Positions 6,619 through 12,886 of a DNA stretch of 15,867 nucleotides are shown in pieces. Made by a program: the position numbers and the translations under genes. The stretch is from assembly GCA_005773145.1 (NCBI GenBank), contig SXHS01000134.1, forward strand, positions 1 through 15,867, written 5' to 3'. The notes below the pieces were generated by a model. The model had not been told where the DNA came from. It ran no database searches and saw only the letters and a list, made by a program, of their open reading frames with translations. The stretch is from Planctomycetaceae bacterium (GTDB lineage: Bacteria > Planctomycetota > Planctomycetia > Pirellulales > Pirellulaceae). Position 1 is the stretch's first letter. Each line of letters opens with the position of its first letter.

Positions 6619-7401
6619 ATGCGAAAGGAAGCGCGAACGTTGAATACCATTGGAGTGATTGAAGCGGGACGCGACGACCGCGATCCCGAGGCGGCTGTCC
6701 GCATCGCCCGTCTCGCGTCGCGTCGTCTGGGCGGCAAGCCGCTCTTGGAATGGTTGGTGCGCCGTGTGTCGGAGGCTGACCATCTACAAGCGGTGGTCGT
6801 ATTGCTGGGGGATTCGGCGCATGACCAGCAATTGTCAACTCTCGTCCCCTCGGACGTACCGGTGGTCCATTGTGCACAGCCATCGACCGCTGCCCGGCTC
6901 GTGACGGTATTACAACACCATCCGGCGGAGGCCGTGGTTCGCGTGCGTGTTCGAGACCCGTTCGTGGATCCCCACCTCATCGATACGCTCATCGATACCG
7001 CGCGTCGACATCCGGGATGCGACTATATCGGCTATCGATTTCCCAATGGCGAGCCCGCGATGCTGTCCAAGGTGGGCATGTTTGCCGAGTGGTGCCATAC
7101 GGACACGTTGAAGAAATTGCTGAACAACCGGTCAATGCCGCCATGTCGAGGAGAGTTGACCCACTATTTTGAAACACATCCCGACGCATACCGCTTGCGT
7201 TGGGTACCGATTCCGGCGCAGTTGAATCGGCATGACATGCGACTCTCGATTGGCGGCCAGGATGACTGGGACCATGCTGAGCAGATCCTCGATGCACTGG
7301 GGCCAGACGATTTACATTGGCGACGCATTGCCGGCTTGTTGCACCATCAACCGCGGTTGCGGGAACGCATGGCTCGATTGAATCAAGCCGACGCCGCATA
7401 G
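6619..7401 (+). CDS. SpsF-like (NTP_transf/CMP-KDO synthetase type) nucleotidyltransferase with altered active-site motifs
   Basis: A 260-residue protein. The ATG at 6619 has AGGGG 7 bases upstream; the frame extends further up only through the repeat-rich gap. The fold resembles SpsF/KdsB nucleotidyltransferases: an opening strand I-G-V-I-E-A, then R-L-A-S-R-R-L-G-G-K-P-L-L-E-W-L (31-46) where active members have R-x-x-S-x-R-L-P-G-K; V-R-V-R-D-P-F-V-D-P-H-L-I-D (109-122) where the family has a G-D-x-P-L-I-D-P core; and L-S-I-G-G-Q-D-D-W (209-217) near the usual R-L-T-V-D-x-x-E-D-L. The G-D pair of the second motif is replaced, so activity is uncertain. Active relatives join CMP to sugars for surface or spore polysaccharides. 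No signal peptide or membrane segment is seen. It is followed by a HAD-like gene after 77 bp. Confidence 0.75.
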   Translation: MRKEARTLNTIGVIEAGRDDRDPEAAVRIARLASRRLGGKPLLEWLVRRVSEADHLQAVVVLLGDSAHDQQLSTLVPSDVPVVHCAQPSTAARLVTVLQHHPAEAVVRVRVRDPFVDPHLIDTLIDTARRHPGCDYIGYRFPNGEPAMLSKVGMFAEWCHTDTLKKLLNNRSMPPCRGELTHYFETHPDAYRLRWVPIPAQLNRHDMRLSIGGQDDWDHAEQILDALGPDDLHWRRIAGLLHHQPRLRERMARLNQADAA

Positions 7402-7458
7402 GCGACCTTTGCTTGGAGCGTTGCCGCGATCTCTGCGCTTACGATATCCGCAGGTCCA

Positions 7459-7474
7459 CTCGAAAGGATTCGAG
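7459..7474 (+). promoter_or_regulatory. Hairpin presenting the ribosome binding site of the HAD-like gene in its loop
   Basis: CTCGAA (7459-7464) and TTCGAG (7469-7474) form a perfect six-pair stem around the loop AGGA (7465-7468), which is the core of the only Shine-Dalgarno-like motif upstream of the ATG at 7479. The four bases CCCC separate the stem from the start codon. Confidence 0.5.
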
Positions 7475-7478
7475 CCCC

Positions 7479-8333
7479 ATGGGAATCTTAGGTCGACTGC
7501 TGTCCGATGGATCGGGCCTGGCGAGAGACGTCCGGCGTCCTCTGCCCACTGTGACACCGGCGGCACCGGCGCGTGATCGAGCCGCCCGTGAGGACCGGCC
7601 GGGCCCCATGGACGCCTCTGGGGTTGCCCCGGCATTTGTGTTTGGGACGGCGGGAGTCCTGTACGACGATACCTTGAATTGGCGCTGGTTGTCGCAGCGG
7701 TTGATGCGTCTGGGTCTGCCCTACGACTTCCAGTCGGTCTACGATCGTTGGTACCTGATGTGGAGTCCTACCTGTGCGGCGACGCCCGAGGGGTTCGCCG
7801 GCGCGCTGCGCGGATTCCTCGGCCAGCTCGGGCTTACGGCCGGCCAATTGGACGAGGTCTTCGCGGCTTGCCACTTGCGGCTTGGTAATGGCGAGCATGG
7901 TCTGGTGGCCCTACCCGGCGTGGCATCCACATTGGCCCAGCTGTCCGCAGATGGCCTGGAACTCGCGGTCGTACATACCGGACCGCAGCCGATCGCCTGT
8001 GTCCGGCACCAGCTGGCCCATTTGCAATTGGATTCGTACTTGCCACACGTAGTGGCGCGACCGTTGGCTGCGGATAGCGCAGCGGCGTGCGAACCGTTTA
8101 AAGAAGTCGCCCGGTCACTCGATCGGTCACCGGACGCATGTGTATTCGTCAGTGCGCGTCTGCCGGACCTAGTATGTGCGGCCGCTGTAGGGATGCGCAC
8201 TGCTTGGATAGGGCGAGCGGGGCATGACGGGACTGTATCTGCTGACGAAGTGCCTACTGGCGATATGTGGCTTCAGCGATTCGATGACTTGTTGCGCATC
8301 GCACGCCCCGTCTCCCGGGCCCGGGCTGCCTAG
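7479..8333 (+). CDS. HAD-fold protein lacking the catalytic residues (probable pseudoenzyme)
   Basis: A 284-residue protein with the shape of a HAD hydrolase of subfamily IA, preceded by about 50 low-complexity residues rich in Arg, Pro and Ala. The ATG at 7479 is used, with GAAAGGA upstream. Motif I reads F-V-F-G-T-A-G-V-L (53-61): Gly56 stands where the nucleophilic Asp belongs and Ala58 where the second Asp belongs. Motif II keeps a threonine (V-V-H-T-G, 164-168). The motif III lysine is replaced (C-E-P-F, 204-207), and the motif IV G-D is S-A (F-V-S-A-R, 223-227). The fold-level signs remain, such as A-A-V-G-M-R-T-A-W-I (235-244). The coherent frame and surviving helices argue against a decayed pseudogene. 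A binding or regulatory role is inference. It is the last gene of the plus-strand group and converges with aroH. Confidence 0.83.
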   Translation: MGILGRLLSDGSGLARDVRRPLPTVTPAAPARDRAAREDRPGPMDASGVAPAFVFGTAGVLYDDTLNWRWLSQRLMRLGLPYDFQSVYDRWYLMWSPTCAATPEGFAGALRGFLGQLGLTAGQLDEVFAACHLRLGNGEHGLVALPGVASTLAQLSADGLELAVVHTGPQPIACVRHQLAHLQLDSYLPHVVARPLAADSAAACEPFKEVARSLDRSPDACVFVSARLPDLVCAAAVGMRTAWIGRAGHDGTVSADEVPTGDMWLQRFDDLLRIARPVSRARAA

Positions 8334-8420
8334 CGAGCGGTTGCGGGGCGCGCCCGTCGCTGTGTCTGTTTTGAAACGGCACCCCTTGGGATCTTCGTGT
8401 CCTTGGCTTGAGTGCCTCCA

Positions 8421-8502
8421 CTCATTTCCCTCGCTGACGCTTCGGGTTACGGGTGACTTACCTCATTTCCCTCGCTGACGCTTCGGGTTACAGGTGTCTT
8501 AC
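8421..8502. repeat. 41-bp tandem duplication, planctomycete dispersed-repeat type
   Basis: Two adjoining 41-bp units (8421-8461 and 8462-8502) differ at two positions; their first 30 bases (CTCATTTCCCTCGCTGACGC...) are identical. The core containing CGCTGACGCTTCGGG resembles a dispersed repeat I associate with planctomycete genomes. The second unit covers the aroH stop codon (8499-8501). The repeat lies between the convergent HAD-like and aroH genes; the rest of the gap, 8334-8420, holds a GGGCGCGCCC palindrome (8346-8355) and nothing else recognised. Confidence 0.85.
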
Positions 8503-8954
8503 CCCCTGGGCGCACGCGAGCCATCACCGCTTCGCCGTTCCGTATTCGCGGCAATCCATGCTTCGAGTTCGTCCCAATCGACCGGTGGGAGCTGGGACAA
8601 GTCGGGTCGCAATTTCACGGCATCGCGGATGTAGATGTGCCGCAGTTCGGCTTGGTGTTTTTCTGTATTCCAGTGCACCAAGATCCGGATACAACAGGGG
8701 AGCGAGCCGGGTACTGAGATCTCATGCGTGCAGAGCAGGGGGACATCCAGCCAGCCCATTTGGCGGGCCGCCAAGGCGGGGAACTCCGCATTGAGATCGG
8801 GCGTGGTACTAAAAATCGCACTCGCCACGTCGGTCGCGTCGATACCGTTTTCGCGGATCATCAGCGCCAACAGTTGTCGCGTCGCTGCCAGTATCTCCTC
8901 GCGATCGTTGGCTAAAACCGTCGTTGCACCACGGACACCGCGACAGGCCATCAT
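8499..8954 (-). CDS. aroH: Chorismate mutase, AroH (monofunctional, Bacillus type)
   Basis: A 151-residue enzyme converting chorismate to prephenate in phenylalanine and tyrosine synthesis. All residues of the Bacillus subtilis AroH active site are present: Arg8, Arg64, Glu78, Arg90, Tyr108 and Arg116, within C-R-G-V-R-G-A-T-T, L-A-A-R-Q-M-G-W, L-L-C-T-H-E-I, P-C-C-I-R, R-H-I-Y-I-R and K-L-R-P-D-L. The start at 8954 is chosen for AAGGAAA at a spacing of about 8; the next codon is also ATG, and an in-frame TTG lies at 8978, directly after the cmk stop. The family is usually 115-130 residues; the extra 30 residues at the C-terminus (P-P-V-D-W-D-E-L-E... ending S-R-A-P-R-G) run into the 41-bp repeat, which gives the stop. 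It is third in the minus-strand unit, 24 bp after cmk. Confidence 0.95.
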   Translation of the reverse strand: MMACRGVRGATTVLANDREEILAATRQLLALMIRENGIDATDVASAIFSTTPDLNAEFPALAARQMGWLDVPLLCTHEISVPGSLPCCIRILVHWNTEKHQAELRHIYIRDAVKLRPDLSQLPPVDWDELEAWIAANTERRSGDGSRAPRG

Positions 8955-8978
8955 GCCATCTTTCCTTCCAGAAACCAA

Positions 8979-9698
8979 CTATTCCCGTGAACTCGAAGTG
9001 CTGGCCCCGCCCGGCGAGCCGGAGGAGCATGCGTTCGAGGCCACACCTAGCTTACAGCGTTCTCGCACGGTTTGTTCCAAGTGATGGACCACATGCTCGG
9101 CGGTCATGCCATCGGTGCAGACCTCCCAGGCGTCGTCGGCCGCGACCAAGCGTCCCACGGTTCGCGACTGGTCTCGATGATCACGCTCGTTCTGCTGCCG
9201 TAGAACTTGTTCCAATGAGATGACATCCCCTCGCGCCTGTAATTCGCGCCAACGTCGTTCGGCACGTTCCTCTGGGCAGGCGGTCAGGTAGAACTTGCAG
9301 TCGGCGTTCGGAAAGGCGACGGTTCCCTGGTCTCGTCCTTCCGTTACGTAATTTCCCGCACTCGCGATGCGGCGCTGTTGCTCCACAAGTAATTCACGCA
9401 CGGTCGGATGGTCGGCCACAAAGTGGACCACCTCACTCACTTCCGTTGCGCGAATCGCGTCACTCACGTTCTCTCCATCGAGGTACACCCCTTGCTCATC
9501 TAAGTCCAGGCGAATGGCACGGGCGACCTCTACAACGGCGGGCATATCATGCCAATCCATTTGGCGGCGCAGAACGGCTAAGGCGACCGTGCGATACATG
9601 GCACCCGTATCCAGAAAACGAAAGCCCAATCGGGCGGCCAATTCCCGTGCCACACTACTTTTACCGGCACCCGCCGGCCCGTCAATCGTGATGATCAT
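8979..9698 (-). CDS. cmk: Cytidylate kinase (CMP/dCMP kinase)
   Basis: A 239-residue kinase phosphorylating CMP and dCMP with ATP. It opens with the P-loop I-D-G-P-A-G-A-G-K-S-S (5-15), followed by the F-L-D-T-G-A-M-Y-R (28-36) substrate block, V-T-E-G-R-D-Q-G-T-V-A-F-P (118-130; most members have G-R-D-I-G-T), F-Y-L-T-A and the lid/base region R-D-H-R-D-Q-S-R (172-179). The L-V-A-A-D-D-A-W stretch follows. The last 20 residues, rich in Ser and Gly, look like an unconserved tail. ATG at 9698 has no strong ribosome site. It lies 50 bp after the large GH38-like gene and directly before aroH. Cmk genes often neighbour aromatic-pathway genes (aroA, aroH) in bacteria. Confidence 0.95.
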   Translation of the reverse strand: MIITIDGPAGAGKSSVARELAARLGFRFLDTGAMYRTVALAVLRRQMDWHDMPAVVEVARAIRLDLDEQGVYLDGENVSDAIRATEVSEVVHFVADHPTVRELLVEQQRRIASAGNYVTEGRDQGTVAFPNADCKFYLTACPEERAERRWRELQARGDVISLEQVLRQQNERDHRDQSRTVGRLVAADDAWEVCTDGMTAEHVVHHLEQTVRERCKLGVASNACSSGSPGGASTSSSRE

Positions 9699-9748
9699 GA
9701 CTGTTCAGGTCTCGCATCCCTAGTCGTGGAAATACCACCCCATCACAA

Positions 9749-12634
9749 TCATTCCCACTTTAGTTCCAGATCCAGCCACTGGTAGTCTGACATATCGACC
9801 ACGACCGCACCATCGCGGATCGAACACTCGGACAAGAGCCGCCCCTCCAGATCGACTTCGTACGCCGATGTGATCGGGCGAAAGGCGCGGAGCGTGACCG
9901 GCCCGCTGCCGGGGCGCGTCCGGAGGAGGCGGAGGCGCGCACCCCCACCATCGGAAGTGGTGGGCGTCGACTCGGACGTCGGGTTGGTCACCGGTTGCCA
10001 GTGGGTGACAATCACCGATCTCGCGTCGATGTGAAACAGCCAGCCGGTTGATGCTTGATCGGGCCCTCGCACGTCTGCAATCGACCAAGGCCCGGCCAGC
10101 CAATGGAGTGCTTCGGCCGCCGTTTGCTTCAGCCCAACGCCCACCCCCAGGCGAAATTGCCGTTGGCTCTCGCCCGGCACGACCAACATCGTATCCAGTA
10201 CGTGCGACTCGCTCCGTACGTGATAGGGGAGTCCCCCCGTCAAGATCGTGATGGCTGACTTCGCCTCACCAAACTCTAAAAACAACGGTGACTCCAGTCG
10301 TCGCGCCGATGTGGGAATGCACATCTCGTGCAAACTGCGAATCAGCACCGCGGAGGCATTCCCCCAGGCAAATCGACACGCGTAGTACGACTTCCACGGG
10401 TCCCCGTCCGGCAGATGAGGGATGTCCAGAGTTACCGATATTTCCAAGATGCGGCTGGCTCGCTGGGCGGCATATTCAGTAACGAATCGGCCATACGTTT
10501 CCTGTGTCGGACCGATCAACCGGCCGTGGGTGCGGATCATGCCTCGATTGGCGTCATTCGTAACGGTTTCAATACCGTCGACCGAGATGTCCGCGAATGC
10601 GGGATGCGCGGCATTATGGCCGCCGTCCTTCGCTTCCCGTCGAAAGGCCAGCTTCTGCGACAAGAGGTTCCCCCGTGTTTCGTAGCTGTACAGCGCGTGC
10701 AATCCGCCCGTGTGCGGATCCACGTGGGCCTCGAAATGCTCATTGGAAAGTTGCAGCTCACGTGCCAGGGGTGGATGGGTTCTTGCCTTAGACCCCGTGA
10801 CAGCGCCGATGGCTGCGAACAGGCTGCTCTTTAGCCCTTTCACTTTGGTTGCTTCGGGCGCGTTGGGACGCGGGTTCTGCGGCAGCCACGCGTACCCCAG
10901 TGCGGGTACTTTCACGACCTCGGCTTCATGCAGCAGGCATGTGACAACCGGGTGCGGATTGATCACGAGCCGTCCCAGGGTATCGCCACGCAGGGCTGGC
11001 AGCAACGCGGCAGCCAATGCTGTGGCGGCCGTGCGCTGCGCGTTCTGCAGATCGTCATCGAGAGTCGTGGGACTCGGCACGCTGTCTCCGGTCTCGATTT
11101 CCCGAGGCGCAGCCTCCAGTGAGTCGTCCACGCGGAGGCTCAGCGAACGGTTCATGTCTTGGGCCAACGTGTCTTGGGCCAAGTGGTCCATGTCTGGCCG
11201 TTGCAGCAAGTGGGCCCAGGTGTGCATGGTCTGCCAGCGGTGGACCTCAGCACGCCGCCGCCAGTATTGGACGACTCTGGACAGTGGATCGGCCAGCTGT
11301 CGTGAAACATCTTGCCGCAGGTAGGGGGACTGATAGTCGTCCACACGGAACTGCTCCACATAACCGGCGTCGGCCGCTTTGTGGAAAAAATCCTCAAAGG
11401 TCACCAATTTGCCCAGCGCCTTCGTGTAGTGCGCGCACCGCCGCAGATCGGTGATCCAGGGGTTTGGTCGACCCGCCCAGCGGGCCAGCACGATCGTGGC
11501 GACGTAATCGGATTGCATGGCGTCGGCGATCGTATTGGCCAGTTGCAGAAACGTCTCCGGCCGCTCGGCGTCCAGTGGGGCCCGGGCCAGCGCATCGATC
11601 GTGCTGCCATCCGGCCCCTCCCAGCGATGACGACCTTGACGGCCTTGAGGAAAACGGCCGTCGTCCAAAGTCGCGTGCCAGGCGTTGCGATAGCCCACCT
11701 TTCCCAGCACGAGTGGGAGCAACAACGTGAGCCCATACCGTCGACGACCAAACGTCTCCGGGGCTTGGCCCAAGTGTTGGGTATAGGTGGCGTGCCCGGC
11801 GGTAACCTGCTCCAACACCGACTCACACGAGAGCACGGGATCCATCGTTTCACGCAGTGGGCCGGCCAAAATGCCGCATAGATTGGCCTCCAGCCGTTCC
11901 CGCAGACGGGGCAACTCGGGAGACCCGCTGGCGGCCCACCGTGCCAGGGTGGCCGCCGGCAGGAGCCACGTGAGGGCCTGCGGTTGGTCCAGGTCGGCTG
12001 CCAGGCAATCGCTGGACGACTGAGGGGGCACGACCGCTAGATCCAGCAGATGGACCTCCACGGGATAATAGTGGTCCCGCTCTTCGGCCAACATGTCGAA
12101 ACAGGCACCCAGCGCATCGCGACATTGGGTCGGTTCGTCGGCCAGCGCGGCGTCGGCCGCCTTCAGCAATTGCTGCAGAAACGACTCTTCGTTCAAGCGG
12201 CTCGTGTAATGCATGCGGTGGGTCAGGACCCGCAATTGCAGGTAGCAGTAGCCGAGCGCCAAAAAGTCCCACTCGATCGCCCCGTCGGCCAGATTCCCGA
12301 CTTCCGTGCCGAGCAATTCTCGCAACAGTTCTTGTCGATCCGTTGTGGATACGACGGTATGCCTGGGAGCCTGTAGGATCCGGTCGGCGACGGCAGCTGG
12401 AAGTTGGGCGAAGGTGGCATCGGAAACGACGATGAGATGCCCGTCGAGTGGACTGGGAACGGAGCTGGGGCCACACCAGCGGGGCGGCTGGCGGCAGTCC
12501 GCAACCAGCCTCGGATGCCAGAGGCTGGTAAAGCTGGCCAGCAACTGTTCGGCTTCCACTCCGCGCACGAGCCGAACCGATTCTTCCAGGGTCTCGTGCG
12601 GCAGGACCAGCAGCGACTCCAAGACGGCCTCCAT
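9749..12634 (-). CDS. Large glycoside hydrolase family 38-like protein (alpha-mannosidase-like fold), uncharacterised
   Basis: A 961-residue protein from ATG 12634. The frame is open up to a GTG at 12718, with another ATG at 12700, but no start has a good ribosome site; 12634 is preferred because the family-like opening L-L-V-L-P-H-E-T-L-E-E-S begins just after it. Around residue 292 is A-P-E-T-F-G-R-R-R-Y-G-L-T-L-L-L-P, resembling the GH38 nucleophile motif P-D-x-F-G-x-x-x-x-L-P, but with Glu instead of Asp. The C-terminal half has the beta-rich look of the GH38 middle and C-terminal domains: E-L-Q-L-S-N-E-H-F-E-A-H-V-D-P-H-T-G-G-L (about 625-645), S-Y-Y-A-C-R-F-A-W and I-T-I-L-T-G-G-L-P-Y-H. 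The canonical GH38 histidine-rich metal motif is not seen. No signal peptide is evident. The gene leads the cmk-aroH unit. Function is unknown; GH38 relatedness is moderate confidence. Confidence 0.8.
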   Translation of the reverse strand: MEAVLESLLVLPHETLEESVRLVRGVEAEQLLASFTSLWHPRLVADCRQPPRWCGPSSVPSPLDGHLIVVSDATFAQLPAAVADRILQAPRHTVVSTTDRQELLRELLGTEVGNLADGAIEWDFLALGYCYLQLRVLTHRMHYTSRLNEESFLQQLLKAADAALADEPTQCRDALGACFDMLAEERDHYYPVEVHLLDLAVVPPQSSSDCLAADLDQPQALTWLLPAATLARWAASGSPELPRLRERLEANLCGILAGPLRETMDPVLSCESVLEQVTAGHATYTQHLGQAPETFGRRRYGLTLLLPLVLGKVGYRNAWHATLDDGRFPQGRQGRHRWEGPDGSTIDALARAPLDAERPETFLQLANTIADAMQSDYVATIVLARWAGRPNPWITDLRRCAHYTKALGKLVTFEDFFHKAADAGYVEQFRVDDYQSPYLRQDVSRQLADPLSRVVQYWRRRAEVHRWQTMHTWAHLLQRPDMDHLAQDTLAQDMNRSLSLRVDDSLEAAPREIETGDSVPSPTTLDDDLQNAQRTAATALAAALLPALRGDTLGRLVINPHPVVTCLLHEAEVVKVPALGYAWLPQNPRPNAPEATKVKGLKSSLFAAIGAVTGSKARTHPPLARELQLSNEHFEAHVDPHTGGLHALYSYETRGNLLSQKLAFRREAKDGGHNAAHPAFADISVDGIETVTNDANRGMIRTHGRLIGPTQETYGRFVTEYAAQRASRILEISVTLDIPHLPDGDPWKSYYACRFAWGNASAVLIRSLHEMCIPTSARRLESPLFLEFGEAKSAITILTGGLPYHVRSESHVLDTMLVVPGESQRQFRLGVGVGLKQTAAEALHWLAGPWSIADVRGPDQASTGWLFHIDARSVIVTHWQPVTNPTSESTPTTSDGGGARLRLLRTRPGSGPVTLRAFRPITSAYEVDLEGRLLSECSIRDGAVVVDMSDYQWLDLELKWE

Positions 12635-12815
12635 GGGGCGTATTCCGATTGACGGGACGGGTCGCGGCGTCAAGCCCACGCCGCGGGCTCGGGCCGACAT
12701 CCACCATAACCACTCCACCCAACATCGTCGAGGTACGGCGGCGGCCGAGTGAGGACGAAAGGGACCGTTCTTGGTATCTGGACGGACGATTTGGGCGGGT
12801 TTTGACGGGTTTTAA

Positions 12816-12845
12816 TTGACATGACACGGCCTCGATCGATAGACT
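12816..12845 (+). promoter_or_regulatory. Probable promoter of the pilM-pilN fusion gene
   Basis: A perfect TTGACA (12816-12821) is followed after 18 bases by TAGACT (12840-12845, 4 of 6), about 40 bases upstream of the ATG. A TCGATCGA palindrome (12832-12839) lies in the spacer and could be an operator. The divergent region 12719-12886 must also hold the promoter of the minus-strand unit if the GH38-like gene starts upstream of 12634; none was recognised. Confidence 0.45.
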
Positions 12846-12886
12846 GAAAGATAGAGAGGCTCTTGTCGGGAACGGAGAAGTGATGC

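Noticed and set aside
6309..6992. Minus-strand 227-residue open frame, and other frames across 5917-6560
   Set aside because: They run antisense to the HAD and nucleotidyltransferase genes and through the 23-bp repeats, giving the repeat-derived RLEAYAT peptide. No family match was recognised.
8314..8325. CCCGGGCCCGGG palindrome as a terminator of the HAD-like gene
   Set aside because: It lies in the last codons, has no loop in its perfect form and no T-run follows. It is explained by GC-rich Ser/Arg/Ala codons.
8421..8502. CRISPR array
   Set aside because: There are only two adjoining copies with no spacers and no cas genes; it is a tandem duplication of a dispersed repeat.
12635..12718. 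N-terminal extension of the GH38-like protein from GTG 12718 or ATG 12700
   Set aside because: It has no convincing ribosome site and an unconserved-looking peptide; family-like sequence starts after ATG 12634. It is not excluded, only less likely.
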